Positions 10,830-21,502 of a stretch of 64,000 nucleotides of DNA are shown piece after piece (position 1 is the stretch's first letter; the number at the start of each line of letters is the position of its first letter). The notes beneath the pieces were generated by a model. The model was not told the DNA's origin, ran no database searches, and saw nothing but the letters and a program-made list of their open reading frames with translations. This DNA comes from Magnolia sinica (Eukaryota; Streptophyta; Magnoliopsida; Magnoliales; Magnoliaceae): contig NC_080579.1 of NCBI RefSeq assembly GCF_029962835.1, positions 82,787,959 to 82,851,958 on the forward strand, in the 5' to 3' direction. The position numbers and the translations under genes were made by a program.

Positions 10830-12515
10830 GTTTGGAGGCAATGTGTTTGGTGGAGGCCTAGGTTGGAGAGGAGCAGAAGCTACCTTTGCATTAAGATGGC
10901 TAGAATATCAGTGTACAATTGGGTCAAATGAGTGAACTGCCTAGATGCCTGAGTTGCACCTGCCTGTCTATTTTCATTTGGATATCGCGGATTCCACCTA
11001 GGCTGCTGATTTTGTGGTTGTTTTCCTTCTTGAGGGGCGATTAGTGCTCCCTGGGCCGAAGTAATGAGATTGTTGGTTTCCATTGGGTGAGGAGCAATCG
11101 TATCTTTGTTTCTGGCTCCATACTTGCTTTTTTTTTTTTTTCAAACTTTGCCTTTTGTGCAAGGGCAGATTGGTGGAGCCATGGTGTGATTGTGCCCACT
11201 CTTATCCTAGTTTCTACCTGTTCCTCTATACTGATCAACTGGGTATGTCGTACATGTATGGAATCAGATATCTTTATATGTTTGGATTGGACGAGTGGAC
11301 GATCATAGAGATTTTCTCTTGTCGTCGATGAGCATTTTCATTCTTACTTCCATGGCTCTCTATCGTCTGAAATATGTGGATAATAACTTGTCTTTGCTTT
11401 GCGTAAGGGCGACTAGATCTGCCCTTCGAGGTGTTGCATTCATATTGTACGCAAAATGATCTATCGATGCTTGAGATATCTCTTCCCAAGTCCTGATCAT
11501 GTAATAATCAAGTGATGTGTACCATTTGAGAGCATTGACTCTTAAGGAATTCTAGAATAGTCGAATCAGGGCTCCGTCATCCCCTACCACAACATTGAGC
11601 TCACTGCAAAAAGGTTTCAAGTAGGTGGTAGGACATCCCGTGCTATTGTACTTTTTAAACTTGGGAAATTCAAAATTTACTGGTACCCTAGCGTTCGGGA
11701 AAGGGCCAAGGTCCCTGAAGTTTGTGGAAGGGAGTTCTACCCCATGTTTCTTTTGAAGCTCATTTTTCATGGCCCAATGTTGGTCCTCAAAATGCTCTTG
11801 GGTCGATCAATTTTAGACGGTTATTAAGGAAGTGGTCATGCCTCTTATGGAACTCCTTGACTTCTTCCTTATAATGATCAATTTTCTCAAAATTCCTTTG
11901 ATCCTTAGTGAGGAGATTTTGTTGAAAGAGAACATTTAGATGTGGGGGTTGGAGGGGAATCCCCATTGTAGGACGAGATTGACTATCAGGATTTACATGG
12001 GTGGAGGTCGAGCTTGAATGGAATGCAATTGCTTTGGTTGACTAAAATGGTGTGGTTGTTCTGTCTGGATTTGGAAGATGCTCCCGTTGAGGGGGGGGGG
12101 ACTAAGTTTGGCTGGAGTGTGCTTGTTGAGACACTGGCTGATTCTCGTTAGGGGGAGGAAAATGGACAAGTGACTGTCTCCTTATCAGGCCTTGTTGTTG
12201 GCTCCCGTTAGGGGGAGGATGTGCTGGAATTTGAGATGCCATGACTAGAAGGTATTGAAAATGAACTCAATTCGTGTTAGGGAGAACAAGCTAGATTTGA
12301 TTGATGGTGGGGTTGGAAAGACCCATTTGGGTGTTGGGCTATTATGTGTTATGGACGAAATGTATGACCCTTTCCCAGAGAAGGCGAGTTACCGGATCTT
12401 CTAACATGCTCATGCTAAGGGTTAGGTCATCTACTGATGGGGTTGTCGTGGGCTAGAGGGCTCGTTGCTTGGGCGATTCGGGAGGAGATGTTGGGGCATC
12501 TCCTTGGAATGACAT
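10830..12515 (-). pseudogene. Tat-type Ty3/Gypsy gag, broken and truncated
   Basis: Gag would form the retroelement particle. Reading leftward on the minus strand, a plausible start is ATG at 12,513-12,515 (MSFQGDAPTSPPESPKQ). A Gln/Pro-rich stretch follows, then the capsid-like core: VPVNFEFPKFKKYNSTGCP, LRVNALKWYTSL, WEEISQASIDHFAYNM, TPRRADL. The C-terminal tail carries PRYPNENRQ and RQFTHLTQLYTDIL. These resemble gag of Tat/Ogre-like plant elements (family recognition, not a search). Several stops and frameshifts break it. Similarity ends at about 10,830, just before the zinc-finger part would be expected, where LTR F abuts. No protease or RT from this element is in the window. Confidence 0.7.
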
Positions 12516-13019
12516 GGTTGCCTGTGTACGTGTTCGGATGATGCTTTGGTAAGTGAGTGTTGTCTTCGAAGGGCGGTGGACCCGCAGGCAGTTTTAAGGC
12601 GCAATGATTCTAATATCGGCTTACCTTTTATATTTCTATCGTTCTTTGTTTTTTTCCTTTCTTAGCAAATATGTTAATGAAAAAGGAAACCAATGGACAC
12701 TTGAACAGAATATATAGACAAAAATGTGAGAGGACTAGTGCAAACTGGGTTACTAGAAAGTAAATGGACCAGTTTATACTGGAATACAAGATGCTTGCAG
12801 GAATTTAAATAGACCAATATGCACTGGAGTACATGATGATAGACAGAAAGTAAAGAGGACTAGCATGAACTGGAAGGTTAGCTAGTTAGCTGGTTGGCTT
12901 TAGTTAGTGTACGTAGGACTAGTATTCACTGGATAATAGTTTTCTAGGTAGCATAATTCCTTTGAAAGTCATACATCTCTTGTTTCGAGTTGGGCTTTAA
13001 CTACCAAAGGCTAGCAAAT
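12516..13019 (-). other. Leader of the Tat-type element with short imperfect repeats
   Basis: Non-coding region between the gag start and the primer site. Five short blocks of the form GAC(T/C)AG…ACTGG occur near 12,732, 12,768, 12,812, 12,859 and 12,921, spaced about 35-60 bp. The rest is A-rich with nothing recognisable. Confidence 0.45.
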
Positions 13020-13036
13020 CTCCAACGGAGTTGTCA
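13020..13036 (-). other. Primer-binding-site-like sequence of the Tat-type element
   Basis: The minus strand reads TGACAACTCCGTTGGAG, close to TGGCGACTCCGTTGGGG, which I recall as the tRNA-Arg-type primer site of Tat/Ogre elements. It sits upstream of the gag start in the right orientation. Four mismatches make it tentative. Confidence 0.4.
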
Positions 13037-13039
13037 TTC

Positions 13040-13700
13040 TGTCAATGCCGCTTGCCACATAAGTTATGGTCTTATTTACTTTTGTTTATCAATTGCGCAG
13101 TTGTGGATAGAAATATGTTCGATTTTTCGAGTCACCACTAGCCAAATGAAGTTTGGGATCTACAACTGGATAGAAACTGTAAAATCATTCAAGGGTCGAG
13201 GAATCATAAGATTCTCCAACTCAAGTGACTCCTGTCGTTGGTCTGAAACTGTATATTTTGAGTAAGGGTTTCCATTATAAGAGATGAATGGATTAAATAC
13301 ACTCTCTTACCCATCTAAGTGTGGTCTCTACTTTAAGGGATGTGTGACTATTAGAGGAATTATGGTACCTGCAAATATGTTAATCATGTAGCCATGCTTC
13401 TTGTAACCCCATGAGAGGGTCGGATAGGCGAAAAGAAAAATAAAATGGATAGCCTTACATCACAAGGTCAAAAGATAATGGACATGCATATAGAATGAAA
13501 TAAAGGCAATAAATAAATGCGGCAAAAGAATGAGAATAGGGGTTAGCTATAATGGAATGTGTGGAATAGACCGTGTTTTGAGCTTGACCAAGCTATGAGA
13601 AAAAAAAAAAGAAAAGAAAAAGAAGAAGGCCAAACACCATTTTTAAGTAAAAAAGGAGATAGTTAGACATCCTTAATCCGACTCTATTCTTAAGTTGATT
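13040..13700 (-). repeat. Possible 5' LTR of the Tat-type element, outer end not defined
   Basis: If 13,020-13,036 is the primer site, the sequence from TGTCAATGCC at 13,040 rightward should be the 5' LTR of the minus-strand element. No second LTR is available to fix the outer edge, and I see no coding sequence. The end coordinate is a guess at where A/G-rich non-coding sequence changes character. Confidence 0.3.
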
Positions 13701-13800
13701 GGTTGACGAATTCTTTAATAGTTGGTTGGAAGGGAGTAGGATTTCGGCTTTTATGGGTGGCATGGCTCTTTCCTTGGGGTAAATTGAGTGTATTGGGGTC

Positions 13801-13955
13801 TTTTTTTTTTTTTTTTTTAATTATTATTATTTTTTTTACACACGCACACACACCCCATAGTGGGCTTTCACCACCTATGGATACTGAAACCCTTGACCTG
13901 ATGTTGAAACTCCTGAGAGCCTACCACCCCAGCAAGAGTAAGGATCCATGCATCG
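13801..13955 (-). mobile_element. SINE-like fragment with poly(A) tail
   Basis: On the minus strand, a unit of about 130 bp ends in TGTGTGTGCGTGTGT followed by an A-rich tail (the T-run at 13,801-13,819 on the plus strand). GGTAGGCTCTCAGGAG resembles a tRNA A box, and GGTCAAGGGTTTC about 20 bp later is a weak B box. No clear target duplication. Could instead be the tail of another LINE. Confidence 0.35.
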
Positions 13956-15675
13956 GGTCCTATATATACTCCCCGTTTCTTAAACTCTCAGCTTTCCTCT
14001 CATTCTCCATCCGTCCTTGAGACATCATGATTTTAAGGTTAAATATATTGGCGTGCAAAAACCACCGGCTAGCGGTTAGCCGACGGACACTTGTCAAAAA
14101 TTTATCATGCATGTGGGCCGAAAAAGTACCAAGTGTTAGTCGGCCAGCAGTTAATAGGCCGACGGTTTGGTGTCCGTTGGACAAGCGTTGGCGGACGGCT
14201 TGAGTGGCTACAGTTTAATAGTGTGGCCCACTTGGTAGTTGGATTGACTTCACTAATTTTCATCTGAACAATATCCTAGGGTGCACTTGTTGGAAGACTT
14301 GCATGTCCATATCTACAATTTCTACTTGGCCACCTTTTAGGAAAAGAAAAACATACGTCCAATAATCACGAGCACACTTTTTGGTACTTTCGATTAGTCA
14401 AAGCATTTTTTTTAAAAGTAAAAACAACAATAAAATTCCAAACTCATTTTAAAAACTATATATAAGAAAAGAATTCAATACACAGGAACTCATTCTCAGA
14501 GGGGCTACCCATGGCCAATTTTTCTGCCCACCATAGGAATTGAAGGAGAAAAGCGTGTGGACTTCTTCACTTGTTTTGCATTGTGGAAAAGTTCTGTCAT
14601 GCATGCACGTACAGACTCCTTGTTCGTGGCTGTATCTCGCGGACCCTGACCCGGTGGGTGGGTCCTGGAACTGGCCATCTGATTGTCATCAAATGGTGGT
14701 TAACGAGAGATCACAAGATCAATACTTAAGCCGTTCACTTGGTGGGCCTCATCGCGCTGATGTTCCTTCCTAAAAATCAGGCCAATCTGCTCATGAAATG
14801 GGCCATAATATTAGAAAAAAGAGAGGGAATTTTAATAAAACTTTTGCCGTTTTTTTTCTAAACATTCGTTTGTTTTTGTAAACTGAAGCTCAGCTGAAAA
14901 AAAAATAGAAAGAAGCAACTCTTAATAAAGGGTATCAAAATGGTGAGTCCCATCTGATGATCGGATTGGATCTCTCACGTGTGGGCCATTTTGGAACATG
15001 GGATGCGTGTGGATGGTCTCTGGTATACACGCTTTTCGGTGACTCTGTACTTGGTCACATAATTTTCAAACGAATGGTAATTACCTTGTAGTCGCAGTGT
15101 GTGGGGCCCAAGCGTGATGTGCATGTGCAATCCAAACCGTGAATCTGGTGCACCTCCTCATGTTCATGGCCCATGCAAATGAGCATCCTGTTCCACAACT
15201 CAGGTGGGACACAACACAGGGAGAAATGCACAATCACACCTAAACATATATATACACGTGGTCTGACCAACCGTAGTTTTGGAACAGCGTCAGCTTTGAT
15301 TTTTCTGATGAATCCATGGAAGTTTCAATGGTTGGCGTCAACCTCCCCAAAGTCTACCATTATTGACATTGTCGTGGCCCACCTGAATTGAACCAGGTTG
15401 GATTTTGAGATCCATGACTAACAGTTTTGGCATATCAAATGGACGGATTGGATGGCAATCATACATTACGTGGGCCCCACACAGCCTGAACGTATCAAGC
15501 ACATGTTATCATTCCTCGATCACCCAACCAGTCATGTGCCCAAGACCGTGCATCAGGTGGGCCCTGCCATGTAAATGACCTAGCCCAAAAATCATCACAA
15601 TCCTCTCGTTAGGTGGGCCGTACATGTCCATTGAATGTCTACACTATTTAAACCATCCATTCTTTAAGTACAAAT
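13956..15675. other. Non-coding stretch
   Basis: No conserved coding frame. It begins with TATATATACT (13,961), a TATA-like sequence that leads to no recognisable gene. Around 14,030-14,210 are several GTTAGCCGACGG/GGCCGACGG strings. From 14,640 onward, short GTGGGCC(C)/GGTGGG and CCATCCATT-type strings recur, as they do elsewhere in the window. ORFs at 14,540 and 15,173 have no recognisable product. Confidence 0.5.
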
Positions 15676-16010
15676 AAGGCCCACTTGATAAGTGGATCGC
15701 ATGGAAATGTGCCATGAATTGTATTCTATTGAAAACACCAGTTTCTTTCCTTCAAAGCCTCGCATTCTATCTCCACCTTGTTCACTCCTAGAGGGGCCAA
15801 TACGGTGGCTGACAGCCTAGCCCGCTGGGGTAATTTGAATCAGACTAACAGGGTAAATTACACAAGGTGAACTGGTTCTAGATAGGACTGGATTTTCCAA
15901 GCCTTTTATTACCTCAGGTCTCCTGCGCTTTCTGTAAAGATCCTCTTTTTCAATGAAATATAGCCGAAACTTAAAAAAAAAAAAAAAAAAAAAAGGCCCA
16001 CTTGACAAGT
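15676..16010 (+). mobile_element. 5'-truncated LINE end with poly(A) and target duplication
   Basis: The insert lies between two near-identical 18-bp direct repeats, AAGGCCCACTTGATAAGT (15,676-15,693) and AAGGCCCACTTGACAAGT (15,993-16,010). It ends in a run of about 22 A. The coding remnant near 15,783-15,835 reads GANTVADSLARWGN, the usual C-terminus of the RNase H domain of plant L1 LINEs, followed by a short 3' UTR. About 300 bp of element remain, typical of incomplete target-primed reverse transcription. Confidence 0.85.
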
Positions 16011-16940
16011 TGGCCAGCCTGATTTTGTGGCAGACAATCTACTTGATTGGGCCCACGTGGTGAACAGGCTTAACGTGGGACACGTGTCAAAGAAATCTTA
16101 CGCGGGATAAGTGGGGTTTGAGAAGCTGATAAGAAAGTGCACTTAACGACGGGTCATCTCGTGCTCCGTTTGGCTTACCTAAAGAGCCGTGGAAGAAATA
16201 TTTCTCGATTTCTCTAGAAAGACTGAAAAATCGCGTTTGGATTAATTTATTCGAAATTATGTTCCCCATCAAACAACCCAAACGCGTTGACAATTAAGTG
16301 AAGGGAATTAAGCCCTGAAAATTCACATGATGACGTGACAGTGGAGTAAAATCAATGGGTCATTTTGCCACGTGGAATAGACCAAGTTGCCGAATCAACG
16401 GCCGCAATTCGACTGTGCCCATAGGCACATGCACGTTGGAAGATATAGTCAGCTGAAAATCGTGCACCGTCGCATGTGCAAACTAGCTATGATGATTTAA
16501 AGTCCTCGGTTGGAATTTTGCCCATTGCTGCCTGGACTGGAAAAATGTTGGAGAGAAGACTGTTCAGGGATTCTTCACAATATCAACTCAAGTCCATGTT
16601 TGGATATAAGAGGTTTGTGGCAAACAATTGAAAAGAAAATTTATTTCTTTGGAAGTGATAGTTTGTGCTGCTTTTTTGGTTTTTTCGTTTTCCTAGAGTA
16701 GTACTTCGTTTGTCATTTGAATGTAGTTGTTGGTGAGTTTGAATAAATGATTGTGGTTCATTTTCATGAATATTGAATTTAAATGGCTATAGAATACTCA
16801 ATTAAATGAAAAGCTACTATAAATAGTTTTTATTAGAGGGACTGAAAGTGTTTCATTTGTATTTATTGTAAACCGACAATTTTTAAGTGTCATAAATGTA
16901 AACTGGATATGATCATTTGCAGTCATCCAGGATAATATCG
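16011..16940. other. Non-coding stretch with ACGT motifs
   Basis: No gene seen. Several CACGTG/ACGTG motifs occur (CCCACGTGG near 16,051, GACACGTGTC near 16,079, GCCACGTGG near 16,369). A possible small inverted-repeat element lies at about 16,163-16,288, with CCGTTTGG near its left end and CCAAACGCG near its right. A segment at about 16,765-16,860 containing CTATAAATAG is repeated at about 24,430-24,520 on the other side of the LINE. The ORF at 16,510-16,701 has no recognisable product. Confidence 0.4.
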
Positions 16941-16993
16941 GAGAGGAGTGAAAAGTTCGTATATCCCATCAACAAGATCACCTAGGACCGGTA

Positions 16994-19160
16994 TTGAAAT
17001 GGAAGTGCGAGAGACTTGACGGAGGTTGGACTAGGGTTCACCATCGCCGCCCGTCCTCGCAACCTCACTCACTCTTCGTAGCAAATATCCCATTCCGGTT
17101 CGGCTCTTCAGGTCTCAGGCCCTCTTCCAAATTTGGGGTAATCACAGATATCTTTGTCCCAACAATCCCAAATGCATCTAGGAACAGGATTTGGATTTGT
17201 CAGGTTCGAGCGGAGGGAAGATGCCCTGGTCGCCATGGCTAAGATAAGAGGCTCTTTATTGGGTGGTCGGCACCTTCTCATCCAACAGGCCCACAACCAC
17301 CAACCTTGCTCCTCTGATCCACTTTGTATTGCTCGACTTTATCACCCAGCCAACCCTCGCCAAGAGCAAGCATTTCTCAGAAGAGCTTCACGCTGCAGAC
17401 CCCACCCTCAATTTCAGCAGGGAAAAGACACCTTGCATCCGCACTTATAGGGATGGCTTCAACCCTAACCTGCTCTGTCATCCATCTTATTGACACCCTA
17501 AGACTATCCCGATTAGGCGCATGGAAGGTTGACGTGGCTAGGGTTTCAAGCCAATATTTCCTCTTCACTTTCCAATTAAGGGAGGAAGCCTTGGCCTTCT
17601 TGAGAGACTCCCTCCTCCACCAATCCTTGGGCCTTAGCTCAGTCTCTCCTTAGGGGCCGTCAGCTATTTCTACCAACAAAGGTACTTGGATCTGTATTTA
17701 GGGCATCCCCATTCACGCATGGTGTAGGCATTCCTTTGAACAGATAGCTGGCTTCTTTGGAGTGGGAGTGGAAATCGACCAACTTTCCCTGTCTTCAGCG
17801 TTCCTTATGTTTGCCCCCGTGAAGATCATTCCCAACCTAGGCCTAGTCGTCGCAACGGTCCTAGACCTTGAAATCGATTGTCTATCTTTTTCGATCATCA
17901 CAACCATTGAATCTCCATCCCTAGCCCAAGGCTCTCTCACCTCTTCCACCAGCCAGATATCACCCCCTTAGGCAGTTGAAGACCCCATCTACAGAGCAAC
18001 CTCCTATGTCGGCCATTCCGCAGCAAGTGGCATCTCGTCTGCCAGCCCTCCTATCCACGATAGACCATGCCCGTCAGCTATTCGACGCATTGTCCCACCC
18101 AACCTGGAAGGATAGACAATCTCACTTGCTCTGCCCAGGCACCCAACCCAACCTATCACCCCTACTAGTCCAGCCATCAAGCCCCATCATACATCCACCT
18201 ATACCAATTCAGATAATTTCAACTAGCTACTCTCAATTCCAACCACTACCCAACTCTCAATTCCAACCCACCCTCCAGATGTTCCATGCTAGGCCCCCGC
18301 CACTCAATGCGACCCCCATACATCCCACTTAATCACAATGGCCCCAAACCCCTCCACCACCCACCCAGCTAGCTCAATCTAGCCAATGGCTTGCCCACAA
18401 CCCAATATAGTTTCTCTCATTCAGTCTCTCCCATCTCCAACCACTACCCAACCCCCTCATTCAACCTGCTCTCCTGATGCTCCCCGCCAGGCCTCAACCA
18501 TTCCTATGTGGTCCCCAATCACCTCAATCCATTATCCCATACCCTTCATTCGACACCATGGTCTCAAACCCCTCCACCCTTCACCCAGTAAGTCCAATCC
18601 AGCCTATGGCTATCTCATATTATACCCACCCTCTACCCAACTCCAACCTAGGCCCCAACCCAAATCAACCAACCTTCTCTCCCATCACTGCTACCTCGCC
18701 AATTAGGCTGGAGTCTCACAAGTCCTAGCTAGGACCCAGTCCCAACTTGCCCCCCCATCTTAGTCCATCTCAGCCACTATCCGAGGATTGCACGTCCCAA
18801 CAATTAGGGGTCTATGCGCAAATATTCCAGACAAAAGATAACATAATTGACAATCAAGGGAAGTGGAGCTAGCCCTGCAACTTAGACGTCTTCTCCTCAG
18901 TTAGAAACTCATAAACAGATGAGGACAATTCTCTATCAGAGTATGTTTCAGAGATCTCCTTGATTCTCCTATTCCAACCTACAATGCAGAGGGGAAGCTG
19001 GAGTTGTGGGTGGACATCAGAGGGCATTCAGACCAACTTCCACGTGCTTCCTCCCCGACCTTAGCCAATATTCGTTCAGCCATTAAGAAGAGAAAGGCTT
19101 CGATTAGGCGAAGCTTTGGGCTAGCAAGAATCAGGAAAAGAGCCGTTGTGGAAGGATGGG
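16994..19160 (+). pseudogene. LINE 1 ORF1, RNA-binding protein, broken
   Basis: ORF1 proteins bind LINE RNA. An RRM fold is visible near the N-terminus: the RNP2-like strand LFVANIPF (about 17,077) and the RNP1-like strand GTGFGFVRFERREDALVAM in another frame (about 17,175), so a frameshift splits the domain. A DUF4283-like middle follows (EEALAFLRDSLL; then GIPIHAW…FGVGVEIDQLSLS near 17,705-17,800) with an in-frame TAG where the family has Trp. From 17,976 to about 18,730 the protein becomes Pro/Ser/Gln-rich. The basic stretch IRSAIKKRKASIRRSFGLARIRKR near 19,070-19,140 is a likely C-terminus. Confidence 0.75.
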
Positions 19161-19166
19161 AATCTA

Positions 19167-20062
19167 ATGCCTAGCATCTTATCATGGAACGTGCGTGGAG
19201 CTGGCAACACTCCGACCCTGTGGCATCTTAAAAGACTAGTCCGGATACACAAGATATCCATTCTCCTTCTGCAAGAACCCATGGTTCAAGCCGCTAAAAG
19301 GACTTGGGTAGCAGCCAAAGTGGGCTATCATCAGTCTATTATTGAAGACTCAACAGGAGGGAAGATCTGGATTCTCTCTTGCCCCCCGTTCAACCTCTTC
19401 AGACGATCGCAGCTTCCAACCAGTGTGTCACACTTTGAGTCTTAGTCGAGGATAGTGACCAATCCATCCTCATTTTTGTGGTACACGTAGCTTGCAACAG
19501 ATATGAGAGAGTCCACCTATGGGACAAAACCATATCCACGACCAGATCCCACCATGGACCGTGGATAGTTTGTGGTGACTTCAACACCGCCACCTTCCCA
19601 GAAGAAAGGATTGACAGTCAATCTCCGAACATTAGAAGTATGGAAGAATTTAGAGCAGCGATTAGGGATATTGGCCTGCTGGATGCAGGGTTTATCAGTT
19701 CCAAGTATACATGGTGCAACAATAGAACAGCCCAGAATCAACGATGGGCTAGGCTTGACAAGATGCTGTTTAATACCGACTGGCTTCAAGCATTCCCCAA
19801 CTGCAAGGTCGAGCACCTCCCTCGAGTATTCTCTGATCATTCCCCCATGCTCCTATCCCTTAAAGATTCGACAGGTATTAGCCCTAGGCCCTTTAAATTT
19901 CAGAAAATGTGGGTTAATCGTGATAGTTTTCGTAGTCTAGTTCACGATTCATGGCAGTTAGAATTGCAGGCCACTCCTATGGTCAAGATGTTCCTGAAAA
20001 TGAGAAGGCTGAAGTCAGCCTTGAGAATTTGGAATTCCCAAGTCTTTGGGAATGTCTTCTAG
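19167..20062 (+). pseudogene. LINE 1 ORF2 endonuclease domain
   Basis: The AP-type endonuclease nicks target DNA to prime reverse transcription. The start is taken at ATG 19,167 (MPSILSWNVRGAGN), the usual beginning of plant L1 ORF2. Motifs in order: WNVRG, LLQEPM (Glu), VCGDFNTA, and FSDHSPMLL (catalytic Asp-His). A stop near 19,443 and a frameshift before 19,478 separate the first third from the rest. The frame then runs to a TAG at 20,060 after NSQVFGNVF. Confidence 0.85.
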
Positions 20063-21502
20063 AATGTCAAGTCGGCGGAAGACGAGGTTACTTTTATTGA
20101 AGCTAAGCACCTCCTATCCAGATCAGAAGATGATAGAATCAACTTCAATCAAGCCCATGCGTCCCTCAAGAAGGCCCTCCTCCTTGAAGAGATTTTCTGG
20201 AAACAAAGATCCAGAATCTCTTGGCTGAAAGAGGGGGATCAAAACACTCAGTTTTTCCATGCCTCCGTCCTCGACAGGAGGAGGAGGGTTGTAATCAAGT
20301 CCATTCAACTCCCCTCTGGCTCTACCATCTCCTCAGATAACGAGATCGGTGATGAGGCAGTCAAGTTCTATGCTGACCTCTTCCGTTCCAGGGCCATCCA
20401 ACCTCCTCATAGTCTTATTGATTGCATTCCCACCCTCATTTCCCACCATATGAACGCACTCCTGCTGCGCCCTCCCAGCCTAGACGAAGTCAAGGAAACT
20501 GTCTTTGTTATTTTAGCCAACAATGTGCCTGGCCTAGACGGTTTCACGAGCTCTTTCTTCTCCTCCTGTTGGGACATTGTCCATAATGACATACTAGAAG
20601 CTGCAGCTAAATTTTTCCAGGGAGGCACTATCCCAAGATCCTGCCGGTGTTCGTCCTTATTCTTCATTCCCAAGATGAAAAAGGCTACTAGCTTTCCTGA
20701 TTATTGGCCCATCAGTCTATGCAACTGCATTTATAAGATCTTATCCAAGATCTTAGCCTCAAGGCTATCCAAGATCCTCCCTTCTATCATATCCGAAGAA
20801 CAATGCACCTTCGTCACGAATCAATCCATTGTTGAGAGCATCTTTATAACATCGAAGATGGCTAGCGACATCAATTGTAAAACCCATGGTGTAACATCAT
20901 TATCAAGCTGGACATGGAAAAATCTTATTATAGGATGGAGTGGTCCTTCATTTGTGGCATCCTCCTCAAATTTGGCTACCATCCGGATTGGGTCCAGTTG
21001 GCCAGACAATGTTGGGAAGGTTGTTAGTTCTCCGTCATCATCAATGGAAAGCCGCACGGTTTCTTCCCATCCTACAGGGGCCTTCGTCAAGGAGACCTGC
21101 TTTCCCCGGCCATCTTCATTATTGTGGCTGAGGTCATCAGTAGAGGTCTCAAACACCTCTTCTAGTCTAGGAAATGCCACCCTTATAATTTCCTAAGGAG
21201 CCACCCCATTATATCACATCTTCTCTTTGCTGATGATACCATTATATTCTTGAATGGCAGGCTTCTCCTCGAAGAACTGCTTCATCCTTCCTAAGAGTGC
21301 TCCTCCTAATAGAGCCAGACAATTGGCGAAGATTTCAGGTTTCCAGCTATCCTCACTCCTTATCATGTGCCTTGGCATTCCTATGCTCAAAGGGAGGATC
21401 CGGTTCCTCCACATGCTTCCCCTCATTCAAAAGATTGAACATAAAATCACCGGATGGAAGGCGAAGCTCCTTAATCAGGCTGCCAAGTTAGTCCTCATTT
21501 AG
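20063..21502 (+). pseudogene. LINE 1 ORF2 reverse transcriptase domain
   Basis: Copies LINE RNA into DNA at the nick. Visible blocks: SWLKEGDQNTQFFH, NVPGLDGFTSSFF, FFIPKMKKATSFPDYWPISL, CNCIYKILSKILASRL, SEEQCTFV, IIKLDMEK (frameshifted, near 20,905), [15 protein letters not shown], and the active site LLFADDTIIF with FADD at 21,226-21,237. Further on: LGIPMLKGRIRF and ITGWKAKLLNQAAKLVLI. At least two frameshifts (near 20,895 and 21,260) and TAG stops at Trp/Gln positions disable it. Confidence 0.88.

Noticed and set aside
16030-16400. Cluster of CACGTG boxes considered as a host gene promoter
   Set aside because: No coding sequence downstream except LINE 1, and short palindromes are expected by chance. 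Recorded only as a description.
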